Origin: Lachnospiraceae bacterium | GTDB lineage: Bacteria > Bacillota > Clostridia > Lachnospirales > Lachnospiraceae | Length of the DNA stretch: 37,776 bases | NCBI GenBank assembly: GCA_024694625.1 | Contig: JAILJP010000042.1 | Location: 1 to 37,776 of the forward strand | Direction of reading: 5' to 3' | Shown: piece after piece, positions 1 to 8,126 of the stretch | How positions within the stretch are numbered: position 1 is the stretch's first letter | How the letters are laid out: every line of letters begins with the position of its first letter | Translations under genes and position numbers: made by a program | The notes under the pieces: model-generated | Database searches by the model: none | Seen by the model: the letters and a program-made list of their open reading frames with translations, nothing else | What the model was told of the DNA's origin: nothing

Positions 1-1061
1 GTAATTAATTCCTTCATTTGAGAAATGGTATTTTCCCGACCCGTAGGCATATGAATGGTAATATAGGGAATCTCAGCCCAGGCTACAATACCCTTTTCAT
101 CACACAAATCATAGAAATACTGATCGTGCTGATAATGAGCCAAACGAATGGAGTTTGCTCCTACGGATAAAATCAAATCCATGTCTTCTTCGTGCATTTC
201 TTTGGTAAGGGCATTTCCCACACCGGCCCTGTCCTGATGACGGGATACGCCGTGCAAAGGATAGCTTCTTCCGTTTAAGAAGAATCCTTTTTCCGGATCA
301 AAAGAATACTCTCTCAAACCAAATCTGGTTTCTACAGAATCACTTTCCTGCTCTCCCTTAAAAGCGACGGCTTTTGCGCTGTATAAATAGGGGTCATCCA
401 GTCCGTCCCAGCGATGAATGTTTTCCAGATTCATACTGCCTGTATATTTATTATCTTTTTTCTCTAAAACCACTTTGCCAAGAGAGGTTTTTTCTTTATC
501 AAAAACTTCTACCTCTACTTTTGAAACTTCCTCTGTCACATAGGCATCAAAGGTAATCTCTGCTTTATCGCCATCTAACTTTGGAGTTACCAAAAATCCG
601 TTCCCGCCGAAATAATCTAAATCAAAATGGGCTTCGTTTACACTGATGACATAGACATCACGATAGATTCCACCATAAAAGGTAAAATCTGCTCTTTGCG
701 GATACACTCTGTCGTTGGGGGAGTTGTCCGCAAATACACGAATGACATTTTCCTCTTTTAAAAGAGAAGAAATTTCTCCTCGAAAAGTAGAATAGCCACC
801 GTCGTGGCAAACCACTTCCGTGCCATTTACCTCTACTTTTGCAGATGAATTTACGCCTCGAAATTCCACATAAACTTTATCGCCATCTTCGGCCACTACA
901 TCAGTTTTTTGGAACTCCTTTTCATAAACGCACTCTCCGCGATAGTAATCTGTGGTGCCCTGTCCATCTATGGCATTCCAGGTATGGGGAAGATTCACAT
1001 TTTCTGTTTTTCCCTCTTTGGTAAATTTCCAATTATCATTAAAAAGTACTGTCTTTCTCAT
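1..1061 (-). CDS. GH2 glycosidase, beta-galactosidase-like, 3' part cut by window edge
   Basis: This is the N-terminal 353 codons of a glycoside hydrolase family 2 enzyme; the rest lies left of the window. The translation starts MRKTVLFNDNWKF, has the sugar-binding jelly-roll segment (LPHTWNAIDG, YYRGECVYEKEF, FYGGIYRDVYV), an Ig-like middle, then the barrel entry LNGRSYPLHGVSRHQDR and SIRLAHYQHDQYFYDLCDEKG. Those blocks are typical of GH2 beta-galactosidases. The catalytic acid (NE motif) and nucleophile would lie downstream, outside the window, so activity cannot be judged. The start ATG has a GAAAGGGG ribosome-binding site. The AraC gene upstream ends in a terminator, so this gene probably has its own promoter. 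There is no signal peptide, so it acts in the cytoplasm on imported oligosaccharides or glycosides. Substrate (galactoside or glucuronide) is not decidable. Confidence 0.9.
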   Translation of the reverse strand, partial: MRKTVLFNDNWKFTKEGKTENVNLPHTWNAIDGQGTTDYYRGECVYEKEFQKTDVVAEDGDKVYVEFRGVNSSAKVEVNGTEVVCHDGGYSTFRGEISSLLKEENVIRVFADNSPNDRVYPQRADFTFYGGIYRDVYVISVNEAHFDLDYFGGNGFLVTPKLDGDKAEITFDAYVTEEVSKVEVEVFDKEKTSLGKVVLEKKDNKYTGSMNLENIHRWDGLDDPYLYSAKAVAFKGEQESDSVETRFGLREYSFDPEKGFFLNGRSYPLHGVSRHQDRAGVGNALTKEMHEEDMDLILSVGANSIRLAHYQHDQYFYDLCDEKGIVAWAEIPYITIHMPTGRENTISQMKELI

Positions 1062-1107
1062 ACGAACCCCTTTCAAACACTTTCTTTTGTAATTTCATCA
1101 TACAAAA

Positions 1108-1143
1108 AAACCCCAAAAAAGCTTTAGAACTTTTTTGAGGTTT
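1108..1143 (-). terminator. intrinsic terminator of the AraC-type regulator gene
   Basis: The arms at 1108-1121 and 1130-1143 pair (CAAAAAAG with CTTTTTTG, then one mismatch, then CC/GG and AAA/TTT). On the minus strand the stem is followed by a run of seven T. It lies 14 bases past the stop of the AraC gene and separates it from the GH2 gene. Confidence 0.75.
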
Positions 1144-1156
1144 AATAGCACAATTT

Positions 1157-2365
1157 TTAATTCGACTCCCTTCGCATGAGATTTCTGTACTTGCTAGGGG
1201 TAATATTCTGGTATTTTTTAAACAATCTGGAGAAATAATTCTCATCATAGATTCCCACCAGTTCTGCCACATTTTGTACCGGCAAATCTGTAGTCGCCAG
1301 ATATTTTAAAGAGGTATACACCCGCTTTTCGTTGACATAATTTGTCAGCGTCTTATTGTTTTCGTTTTTAAACTGCTTGGACAAATAACTGGCACTGACA
1401 GATAGTTTTTCCGCAATGGCATTTAAGGACAAATCCTCCGTCAAATTAAAGTCGATATAATTGATAGCATCCCGAACCATTTCCGAATGTCCAATAAGGG
1501 AATGATTCCTCACCAAAAGGCAATACTTTCTGGTCATATCACGAGAAATCAGATTTAACTCCGCTTCGTTTTTGGCGGATTCTATTCGATTGGCAAAATC
1601 CTCCGACAACCGGTCGATATGAGCCGGATGCACATCTGCCTCCTGTACCGCACGACGCATCAGGGTATTTAAAATAATCAGGCTGTTTTGTCCATTGCGA
1701 AATCCATTTGCCACACGAGGGGACATCCGATAACCGGAAAACTCCCTTGCGATATCATAGACCTTTTCCGCATTTCCGGAACGTATGGCTTCCATAAACC
1801 GGTCTTCGATTCCGTACCGGTGTTCAATGGCTTCCATAGAAATTTTTTGTTCTTCCAACATTTGAAGTTCATCATATTGTGTTACTTCATATGCGAAATT
1901 TTCAATGTGAGAGCGCACAATCTCCACGCCCTTGGGCATCAGATAAGACATGTGCTGCATTACAATTTTTTCCAAAATCAATAAATCCGTCACCAAAGGA
2001 AGACTGTTATAGAATTCCTTTAATTCCTTTTGAAAACTCACCGGTATATTATTCTTTTCCATCACCTTTGGCAAAATATCCTCTGCAGAGGAAATAATAA
2101 AGGGCCCAATGACAATCATGGAATTATCATAAATGAAGGAAATGTTTTGGATAAAAAAAGAATCCACTACAATATACAAACCACCCAAATCACAAAGCTT
2201 CAAAGCTTCCGACAAGCCTCTGTCAAAAGGCGGTTTGATATTCAACAGCTCATAAAGGCGAACATCATAGGTCTTTGCGACCTTATCTCCCTCTCGAAAC
2301 CGATGAAAATCCACGCCAAAAATATTTACAGTCTCTTCCAATTGCGCCAATACATTTATTTCCAT
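1157..2365 (-). CDS. AraC-family transcriptional regulator
   Basis: This is a 402-aa regulator. The last ~100 residues form an AraC/XylS double helix-turn-helix: the segment beginning INYIDFNLTEDLSLNAIAEKL is the first HTH, and LVGIYDENYFSRLFKKYQNITPSKYR is the second HTH with the family signature. Residues 1 to about 290 are a sensory half I cannot place in a named domain; it resembles the N-terminal parts of YesN-type regulators of carbohydrate genes in Firmicutes. The start has GGAG six bases upstream. It sits between a GH2 gene and an esterase, all on the same strand, so it most likely activates sugar or glycoside genes in this island. The inducer is unknown. The stop is followed by an intrinsic terminator. 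Confidence 0.9.
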   Translation of the reverse strand: MEINVLAQLEETVNIFGVDFHRFREGDKVAKTYDVRLYELLNIKPPFDRGLSEALKLCDLGGLYIVVDSFFIQNISFIYDNSMIVIGPFIISSAEDILPKVMEKNNIPVSFQKELKEFYNSLPLVTDLLILEKIVMQHMSYLMPKGVEIVRSHIENFAYEVTQYDELQMLEEQKISMEAIEHRYGIEDRFMEAIRSGNAEKVYDIAREFSGYRMSPRVANGFRNGQNSLIILNTLMRRAVQEADVHPAHIDRLSEDFANRIESAKNEAELNLISRDMTRKYCLLVRNHSLIGHSEMVRDAINYIDFNLTEDLSLNAIAEKLSVSASYLSKQFKNENNKTLTNYVNEKRVYTSLKYLATTDLPVQNVAELVGIYDENYFSRLFKKYQNITPSKYRNLMRRESN

Positions 2366-2468
2366 TTTCCACTCCGAACATTTACTTACTGAAATGTATA
2401 AAATATATAGAAAATATTAGCACACTTTTACCCTTTTCTCCATATATAGCCAAAAACTTCCTGCCTTT

Positions 2469-3383
2469 CTATTTGTGATGCTTATTCGACGAAAAAAAGA
2501 CCAAAGTTTCTTCCATGACATCCTTTGCCTCCGGAACCATATGCCCCATAGTGAGAAAAGCATGAAATGCACCTTTATATCCTTTTCCCACACATGCTAT
2601 TCCATTTTCCTTTAATAATTCTTTTAGGATGTGGGAATCTGCTGCCAGCACCTCCCCCTCATCCCAAGCCATAAAGGTAGGGGGAAAATTCGAAAAATCT
2701 CCATTCTTTGGCGATACATAGGGATGTTTGGCAAGAATTTTATCCGGACAAAAATTGAAAAACAGCTGCTCTAAAGTGTGACAAGACAAAGAAATATCCG
2801 TCTCTTCGTTTTTACTCCGGTCGATTTCACCGGAGGCATCCATCAGTACAGAGTAAACCGCCACCGCTGTGGGAAGTTTTAATCCCTTGTCCTTTGCCAT
2901 CAAACAAGTAGTCACCGTAAGATATGCCCCACCACTTTCTCCCAGCACAAAAATGTTTCGATTTGGATAAAGAGAAAGCAGGGTCTCATATGCACTGATG
3001 CAATCCTCTTGTGCTGCCATAGCTTTATGTTCCGGTGCCAATCGATAACTGGCAGTATACACCACACAACCACTGTTAATTGCCAAATCCGAACCATAAT
3101 AACGACTGGTTCTGGCATTTCCTGCTACCAGGCCTCCTCCGTGAATGTAAAAAATAATATCCTTACTTTTTACCTGTGGCGGTGTAATCCTTTCCCCCTT
3201 CATGATGCCCAGTTTGATTTTTTCATATTTACATCCTTTCAAAGGCTTTAACATCATCATAGACAGATTGCTGGCCATTCGCATTTTCCATGGACGAAAT
3301 TTCCCACTTTTCGAATGGATTCCCTGCATTTTGTACTGATTTTGCATCATTTCTCTCATGTACTTCATTCTTTCGCTTGCCAT
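2469..3383 (-). CDS. HSL-type alpha/beta-hydrolase (esterase 1)
   Basis: This is a 304-aa serine esterase of the hormone-sensitive lipase family (bacterial family IV). The oxyanion motif HGGG is at residues 81-84, the nucleophile elbow GESGG at 148-152 (Ser150), the acid in AWDEGE (Asp241), and the histidine in FHAF (His274). The set is complete, so it should be active on short acyl esters. There is no signal peptide. I chose the ATG at 3383 because GGAGG lies six to seven bases upstream; the frame stays open to 3488 but the upstream starts have poorly spaced ribosome sites. It is a clear paralogue of esterase 2 (4226-5140): same length and the same positions for HGGG and Ser150. In a glycoside-use island the likely role is removal of acetyl or other acyl groups from imported sugars. 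Substrate unknown. Confidence 0.9.
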   Translation of the reverse strand: MASERMKYMREMMQNQYKMQGIHSKSGKFRPWKMRMASNLSMMMLKPLKGCKYEKIKLGIMKGERITPPQVKSKDIIFYIHGGGLVAGNARTSRYYGSDLAINSGCVVYTASYRLAPEHKAMAAQEDCISAYETLLSLYPNRNIFVLGESGGAYLTVTTCLMAKDKGLKLPTAVAVYSVLMDASGEIDRSKNEETDISLSCHTLEQLFFNFCPDKILAKHPYVSPKNGDFSNFPPTFMAWDEGEVLAADSHILKELLKENGIACVGKGYKGAFHAFLTMGHMVPEAKDVMEETLVFFSSNKHHK

Positions 3384-3474
3384 AACTTTCCTCCTTTTTT
3401 CAACAAATAATACGGTTTGATTAAGTGTAAACACAGCGTTATTACTGATGTAAAAAGTATAAAAAAAATTCATT

Positions 3475-3486
3475 TTCCCTTGTACC
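3475..3486 (-). promoter_or_regulatory. shared leader element GGTACAAGGGAA, copy 1
   Basis: On the minus strand this reads GGTACAAGGGAA followed by AATGAAT. The same 12 bases followed by ATGAAT recur upstream of esterase 2 at 5204-5215, and weaker forms occur before the GPH and PTE genes. It lies 92 bases upstream of the chosen start of esterase 1. It may be a regulator site or a leftover of gene duplication. Confidence 0.45.
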
Positions 3487-3513
3487 ACCAGGTTTTTTTA
3501 CTTATTTTCTTAC

Positions 3514-3560
3514 TGGACACGTGCAGACACAGGGTAGTATAATCAAACAAAGTGTTTGAT
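3514..3560 (+). promoter_or_regulatory. tetR promoter with palindromic operator
   Basis: A -10 box TATAAT lies at 3538-3543, with TGGACA at 3514-3519 as -35 (18-base spacer). Overlapping the -10 and the expected start of transcription is the perfect palindrome ATCAAACAaagTGTTTGAT (3542-3560, 8-base arms, 3-base centre). This placement is what an autorepressing TetR protein uses. The site lies between the divergent esterase 1 and tetR genes, so it could control both. Confidence 0.65.
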
Positions 3561-3588
3561 ATTGTTTGTAAAGCCAAGGAGGTATACT

Positions 3589-4188
3589 ATGAAACGCACC
3601 AATCAGTTTGAACGAACAGACAGAGATATTACCAATGCTCTTTTGACATTAATCCAGACACACAGTTTTGAAAAAATCACTGTTCAGATGATTATTGAGG
3701 AAGCCATGATTAATCGTTCCACCTTTTACCAGCATTTTCAGGACAAGTATGAAATCGTAGAGCGTCTCCAGCAAAAATATCTGGATGAGTTCGTAAAAAT
3801 TGCAGACGAAACCAGAGCAAACACTTCCGGCTCTCTCTCCGACTACAACAATATTTTCAAAGAATACTTTTTAAAAAATAGAGTCGTTCTGAAGCAGCTG
3901 TTTTCTTTAAATACATCCTCCATAAATTTCAAGGAAACATTAAAGCAATATATGTTTGATTATTTTTCCAAGGAGCGCCCCCATCTGTCCAATCTGGAAG
4001 TATCTATGATATGCGGAATGACTTTAGATATTCTGCAATACTATTTGGAAGATAAAAATCCCGGTGTGGATTTTATGATGTTATTCTTTACCTCTTTTAC
4101 CAATATAACAAAAAGCTTCTTCCGCCTGGATTCACCGGAAGCGGAAAAAGCTTTTTCAGAACTGTTAAACAAATATTCCAGTCGATAG
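3589..4188 (+). CDS. TetR/AcrR-family transcriptional regulator 1
   Basis: This is a 199-aa regulator. Residues ~10-56 form the TetR N-terminal DNA-binding domain (DITNALLTLIQ, ITVQMIIEEAMINRSTFYQHFQDKYEI). The C-terminal ligand-binding half is helical and resembles the TetR_C_7 type seen in DhaS-like regulators. The start ATG at 3589 is preceded by AAGGAGG with good spacing; an in-frame alternative at 3556 has no such site. It is divergent from esterase 1 and convergent with esterase 2, so it probably represses one or both esterases and itself through the palindrome at 3542-3560. The ligand may be an esterase substrate or product. The end of the coding sequence contains a terminator-like hairpin (4110-4156). 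Confidence 0.9.
   Translation: MKRTNQFERTDRDITNALLTLIQTHSFEKITVQMIIEEAMINRSTFYQHFQDKYEIVERLQQKYLDEFVKIADETRANTSGSLSDYNNIFKEYFLKNRVVLKQLFSLNTSSINFKETLKQYMFDYFSKERPHLSNLEVSMICGMTLDILQYYLEDKNPGVDFMMLFFTSFTNITKSFFRLDSPEAEKAFSELLNKYSSR
4110..4156. terminator. bidirectional terminator inside the 3' end of tetR 1
   Basis: The arms AAAAAGCTTCTTCCGC (4110-4125) and GCGGAAAAAGCTTTTT (4141-4156) pair at 15 of 16 positions. Each strand carries T residues at the stem's 3' edge. It is in the last ~25 codons of tetR. Esterase 2 on the opposite strand ends at 4226, and only 37 bases separate the two stops. Its natural client is therefore the minus-strand esterase 2 transcript; it could also cut tetR transcription short. 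Confidence 0.6.
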
Positions 4189-4225
4189 GGTAACAAAAAC
4201 ACATATTTGCTAACGAAACTTGTCA

Positions 4226-5140
4226 TTATTTATTTTTTTCAAAAAATGCGATGGTATCTTTTAAAATATCACGGCTTTCTTCTGTACCACGTCCTGCAGT
4301 AGCAAATGCATGGAAGCAGTCCGGATAGGATTTGTATGTCACACTTCCTCCGACTTTTTGCAGTTTTTCCACAATGATGTTTTGATCCACCGCCAAAGAT
4401 TCTGACTCATCCCAGGCCAAAAGCACCGGAGGAAATCCGTGAAAATCATCTAAGATAGGATGCGCAACCGGGTCCTCACTATACTCCAGCGTAGGGTCAA
4501 AGAGCTTACCCAAAGTCGTTAAACCATTGGGTGTAACAGTGAAATCTTTGTTTCCTTCAAATTCTCGATTTATCTGCTCTCCATTTGCACGGAAATCAAT
4601 GGGCGCTGAGTAAGGCACAATTCCTGCAGGAAGGCGATATCCCTCTTCTCGTAAACGTATGGTTACTGCAATACTTAGATATGCACCTCCGGACTCTCCT
4701 ATAAGATATATGGGAGTATCTTGATATTCTTCACATACACCTTTGTAAAACGCCACGCAATCATCCACCGGTGCGGGATAGGGATTTTCCGGGCAAAGAC
4801 GATAATCCAAGGTATAGACATCTCTTCCTGTCTCTGCCGTCAACATAGAAGCATACCCTCTGGAAGAATATGCATTTCCGCAAATCAATCCACCACCATG
4901 AATATAGATAATAATATAGTCCTTCTCGTTTCCTTCTTTAGAATTGATTTCTCCTGTTACTCCTCCAAATGTGATGGGAACAAAAGATACCCCCGGTTCC
5001 GCAGGCATTCTTTCCTGAGCATCCTGAACCACCTTTCTTAAATGTAAGGGATCCATTTCTCCATCAAACTTTGGAGCAAACCCCTGTTTCATCATCATTT
5101 GCATTCCTACTTTTAAGTTTTCCATTTCTGTACTTGCCAT
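4226..5140 (-). CDS. HSL-type alpha/beta-hydrolase (esterase 2)
   Basis: This is a 304-aa esterase of the hormone-sensitive lipase family. HGGG is at 81-84, GESGG at 148-152 with Ser150, AWDESE with Asp244, and CFHAFA with His277: a complete catalytic set. The start at 5140 is chosen for the AAAGGAGG site seven bases upstream. The frame is open to 5203, where an ATG follows AAGGG with only 2-base spacing. No signal peptide. It is a paralogue of esterase 1 on the other side of tetR, but the two have diverged (different N-terminal ~50 residues), which suggests different acyl substrates rather than a recent copy. It is preceded by a possible promoter and a copy of the shared leader element, and separated from the upstream GPH gene by a terminator. 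Confidence 0.9.
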   Translation of the reverse strand: MASTEMENLKVGMQMMMKQGFAPKFDGEMDPLHLRKVVQDAQERMPAEPGVSFVPITFGGVTGEINSKEGNEKDYIIIYIHGGGLICGNAYSSRGYASMLTAETGRDVYTLDYRLCPENPYPAPVDDCVAFYKGVCEEYQDTPIYLIGESGGAYLSIAVTIRLREEGYRLPAGIVPYSAPIDFRANGEQINREFEGNKDFTVTPNGLTTLGKLFDPTLEYSEDPVAHPILDDFHGFPPVLLAWDESESLAVDQNIIVEKLQKVGGSVTYKSYPDCFHAFATAGRGTEESRDILKDTIAFFEKNK

Positions 5141-5203
5141 TTCTATTCCTCCTTTGTGAATATGCTCATTTATCTTATGTCTATACTCTATCAACATATT
5201 CAT

Positions 5204-5215
5204 TTCCCTTGTACC
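5204..5215 (-). promoter_or_regulatory. shared leader element GGTACAAGGGAA, copy 2
   Basis: On the minus strand this is identical to the 12-base element upstream of esterase 1 and continues with ATGAAT. It lies 64 bases before the esterase 2 start. On the proposed promoter at 5230-5258 it would fall just after the transcription start. Confidence 0.45.
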
Positions 5216-5229
5216 GATAAGATAGGAGG

Positions 5230-5258
5230 GGTATGGTGTAATGATACTTTTATGTCAA
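5230..5258 (-). promoter_or_regulatory. possible promoter of esterase 2
   Basis: On the minus strand TTGACA (5253-5258) is followed after 17 bases by CATACC (5230-5235). The -35 is perfect; the -10 is poor (3 of 6 matches), which would fit a promoter needing an activator. It lies just downstream of the GPH terminator. Confidence 0.4.
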
Positions 5259-5267
5259 AATATAGTT

Positions 5268-5300
5268 TTATCCGACAAAAAAGAGCTTTTTGTCGGATAA
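5268..5300 (-). terminator. intrinsic terminator of the GPH transporter gene
   Basis: The arms TTATCCGACAAAAA (5268-5281) and TTTTTGTCGGATAA (5287-5300) pair perfectly over 14 bases. It lies 22 bases past the stop of the transporter gene and ahead of esterase 2. The trailing T-run is short, so strength is uncertain. Confidence 0.65.
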
Positions 5301-5321
5301 CTATTTATAACATAGGATTGC

Positions 5322-6818
5322 CTACGCATTCATATTTGCTTTTTTCTCCGCAATTCGTGACTGCACCTCCACCATCTTGTCATAAGTCAGTTCACTGTTC
5401 TTCATTGCCATAAGTGTACAAATCCACCCAATAATGGGACATCCAATCAAAAGTGTAATGGTAACAATCTTTACTCCTGTGGTAAGAGGATCGCCCTGCT
5501 GAGGAGTGGTTGAAACATAACCAATAGAAGCAACTGCTGCAGTAGCAATAGTAGCACCAAAAGCAGAAATAAATTTATCAATGAAAGAATATGTGGCTGA
5601 AACGGTAGCCGGCATATACTTTCCGGTACGGTCCAATTCCAAATCTACAATATCCATTCGAAGTGCATTGGTAGCCACCGATACCACCATCTTAAAACCG
5701 TTGTTGGCGAAGTTGATAATTATAAATGCCACAGCTAAAAGAAGTGCGCCACCGGAAAGACCACCACTTAGGATTCCTCCAACAGAAGTAAGGGGTGCCA
5801 CTGCCAAAAAGACTGCATACACCACATTTAATATTATGCAGGCCCATGTCCAGTCAATCATCACCTTTCGGTTTCCATGTTTTCCGGCACTGCGAGCTCC
5901 GATAACAGCAAATACAATAGAGGGGAGCATGGCTACAGCAGAAAGAATGGTAGAAAGTCCCATAGAACCAATCATAATACCAAACAACATTGTAGAAACT
6001 ACTGCCGCAGAGCCAATGGTTTGTGCCAATTTATCAGAGCAGGCTGCCACCATATATCTTTGAAGTTCCTTGTTTTCTTTGATAAGAGAAATCATATCCT
6101 TTAGTCCCGGTTTTTCTTCCTGGCTTTTCTCTACAGAGATGCCTTCAAAATTTTCCGGCACATCATAAGGCGCAATACCAATACATGCAATTCCATAGCA
6201 AACCAATGAAGCGATTACGATAAAAACATTTAATGTATTGAAATAATCCGGTCCCTGAATATTATCAAATTTCGGTAAAATAACTGCCATGGAAACCATG
6301 GATAATATCATAGGCGCCAAATAAGAATACATGGTTGACCACACAGAAAGAGTAGGTCTCTGCTTCGGGTCGTTGGTCATAACATTTCCTGTCATAGAAG
6401 TAGACACACTCACAAAGGTATATCCCACAATATAAATCATATAACAAAGAATAAAATAAATAAGACCTGCTACACCGGTCAGATCCAGTTTTGACCCTAC
6501 ATTACACATCAATGTAGAGGCACAGGCCATAATCGCCCATCCAATCATCATAAAGAATCGAATCTTTCCGTGTTTTCCATTAAAACGCTCTACAATATAC
6601 GCAATGATGGGGTCTGTAATTCCATCAAACACTCGGGATGCTGTAATGATAATACCCGTAACCGCTACTAAAATTCCAAAGTTTCCGTTGCCTATATATG
6701 TTGCAGAAGTCATCAGCATATAAAAGCACATTTGTCCTGCACCGGTGAGCATAGCCAGTGCGATTTGCCACGTTTTTGCCCGACGATAATTTCCGTCAGT
6801 CATACTTGTTTTTCCCAT
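5322..6818 (-). CDS. GPH-family sugar:cation symporter (MFS fold)
   Basis: This is a 498-aa integral membrane protein with about 12 hydrophobic segments. The N-terminal half shows the glycoside-pentoside-hexuronide (GPH, MelB/XynB/UidB) signature: ASRVFDGITDPIIAYIVERF in the TM2-TM3 loop, followed by GKIRFFMMIGW. A central cytoplasmic loop (about residues 205-240) separates the halves. GPH proteins import di- and oligosaccharides or glucuronides with Na+ or H+. I start it at the ATG at 6818, eight bases after GAAAGGG; the ATG at 6824 is only two bases from that site. It is 152 bases downstream of the PTE-like gene with no visible terminator between, so they may be co-transcribed. It is probably the uptake system feeding the GH2, GH43 and esterase enzymes here. 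Confidence 0.9.
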   Translation of the reverse strand: MGKTSMTDGNYRRAKTWQIALAMLTGAGQMCFYMLMTSATYIGNGNFGILVAVTGIIITASRVFDGITDPIIAYIVERFNGKHGKIRFFMMIGWAIMACASTLMCNVGSKLDLTGVAGLIYFILCYMIYIVGYTFVSVSTSMTGNVMTNDPKQRPTLSVWSTMYSYLAPMILSMVSMAVILPKFDNIQGPDYFNTLNVFIVIASLVCYGIACIGIAPYDVPENFEGISVEKSQEEKPGLKDMISLIKENKELQRYMVAACSDKLAQTIGSAAVVSTMLFGIMIGSMGLSTILSAVAMLPSIVFAVIGARSAGKHGNRKVMIDWTWACIILNVVYAVFLAVAPLTSVGGILSGGLSGGALLLAVAFIIINFANNGFKMVVSVATNALRMDIVDLELDRTGKYMPATVSATYSFIDKFISAFGATIATAAVASIGYVSTTPQQGDPLTTGVKIVTITLLIGCPIIGWICTLMAMKNSELTYDKMVEVQSRIAEKKANMNA

Positions 6819-6854
6819 TTTCATAACCCTTTCATTATAAACCTATCACCCAAG

Positions 6855-6865
6855 TTCCCCTGTAC
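6855..6865 (-). promoter_or_regulatory. leader element, variant before the GPH gene
   Basis: The minus strand reads GTACAGGGGAA, one base different from the 11-base core of the element shared by both esterases. It lies 37 bases upstream of the chosen GPH start. A TATAAT (minus strand, 6891-6896) lies further upstream but has no good -35. Confidence 0.3.
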
Positions 6866-6976
6866 TTTGCAAAATACTTTTGTTATTTGCATTATAAAAA
6901 CATTCCTACACTCGCATTAGTACACCATTTTTTTGTTTTAGCACAAAATCGACCAAACATCCCTACATTTGACATT

Positions 6977-8101
6977 TTATATTCCATTTGGCTCATACGC
7001 TAAAATTCGAACCGGATTTTCCACCAGTATTTTTTGCAACGCCTTTTCATATCCCAGCTGACGAAGCATAGGCGCACCGTATTCCATAAAACGTGTAGCC
7101 CCATAGCCACCATAAGTTTTCGCAAAAAGCTTACTGGAGAAATCACAGCCAATGGTAAGTTGGTCTTCGTACCCTGCTTCAATCAGTTGTACTAAGCCTT
7201 TTACTCTTTCATAATCCTCTGTTACAAAATACTGAGGATTGCTAAGAGTCATTCCCCAAGTATCAAAACCAATGGTAACTCCCAAATCCAACAGTTCTTT
7301 TTGTACATCCAAATTGATATTTCTCCCCTGATTCTTAAGCCTCATATAGTCATCTATAGAAATATGAGCAGCCAGTCGATTATCCATATGACAAATATGT
7401 ATCTTTTCCGGTTTTGCGCCCTGCTCTATGGCCAGCTTTGCCACAGCCACCACCATCTCCCCCGGGATATTGGGGTCGGTATGAATATGAACAGAAAGCC
7501 CTGTTTCACCGGATAATCTGGCGGTTGCCTTTACTCCTGCAATTTCTCCGTCGGTAATCCTTCCGTCAGGTCCAATGGTGGCAATGGCAGACTTTAAAAT
7601 CCCCGGACGAATACCACTGTCTCCTATACCCTCTTCCACATCTTTTTTAAATATGGGATAAAGAAAAGTCTCATCCTTTCCCATCCATTCCTTTGGTCGC
7701 GATGTTTCCGTATATACACCTGTAGCGCAAATAATATTTAGTCCCGTGCGCTTAGACAACTCCTGCATTGGTTTTATATCTTTTAGGACTCCACAAGGCG
7801 AACAATCCACTATACTGTCTGTCCCCAACGCCTTTAAAAAGGAATACTCCTTTATCAAAAAATCCATATCATCCATAACTGCACACTCATCGGATACCAG
7901 GTATACTCCTGTTTTCAAAAAAGGAAAATTTTCCGGTTGAAAAGCAAGCATAGACTGTGGCACATTTTTAAAATAATTTTTCATAAATTCCCCTGCTACC
8001 CTAAGGTCTAAAAATGTGTGTTCGTGCAAATCGGTAACGCCAAGTTTCTCCGGAGAAATCACTCCATTTACAGTATTGATTTTTCGTTCTGTTTGACTCA
8101 T
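6977..8101 (-). CDS. phosphotriesterase-like metal-dependent hydrolase
   Basis: This is a 374-aa member of the phosphotriesterase (PTE) branch of the amidohydrolase superfamily. The binuclear metal ligands are all visible: HEH (His26, His28), a lysine in GILKSA (Lys170, the bridging carboxylated residue), His207 in IHTDP, His238 in ICHMDN and Asp320 in IGCDFSS. Family members are mostly lactonases or esterases; some hydrolyse sugar lactones. No signal peptide, so it is cytoplasmic. ATG at 8101 is preceded by AAAGGA. It is followed by the GPH symporter on the same strand. The context points to a sugar-derived lactone or ester rather than an organophosphate. Specificity is inference; catalytic competence is well supported. 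Confidence 0.85.
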   Translation of the reverse strand: MSQTERKINTVNGVISPEKLGVTDLHEHTFLDLRVAGEFMKNYFKNVPQSMLAFQPENFPFLKTGVYLVSDECAVMDDMDFLIKEYSFLKALGTDSIVDCSPCGVLKDIKPMQELSKRTGLNIICATGVYTETSRPKEWMGKDETFLYPIFKKDVEEGIGDSGIRPGILKSAIATIGPDGRITDGEIAGVKATARLSGETGLSVHIHTDPNIPGEMVVAVAKLAIEQGAKPEKIHICHMDNRLAAHISIDDYMRLKNQGRNINLDVQKELLDLGVTIGFDTWGMTLSNPQYFVTEDYERVKGLVQLIEAGYEDQLTIGCDFSSKLFAKTYGGYGATRFMEYGAPMLRQLGYEKALQKILVENPVRILAYEPNGI

Positions 8102-8126
8102 AACGATAGTTCCTTTCTTTTATAGA

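Noticed and set aside
3384-3488. Longer N-terminus for esterase 1 (and likewise 5141-5203 for esterase 2)
   Set aside because: The upstream starts have AAGGG only 2-3 bases before ATG, the extra residues are not alike between the paralogues, and a strong GGAGG site precedes the inner ATG in both.
6977-8101. PTE-like gene as organophosphate degradation
   Set aside because: Family membership alone does not imply that; the sugar-use neighbours and the lactonase activities known in the family make a lactone or ester more likely.
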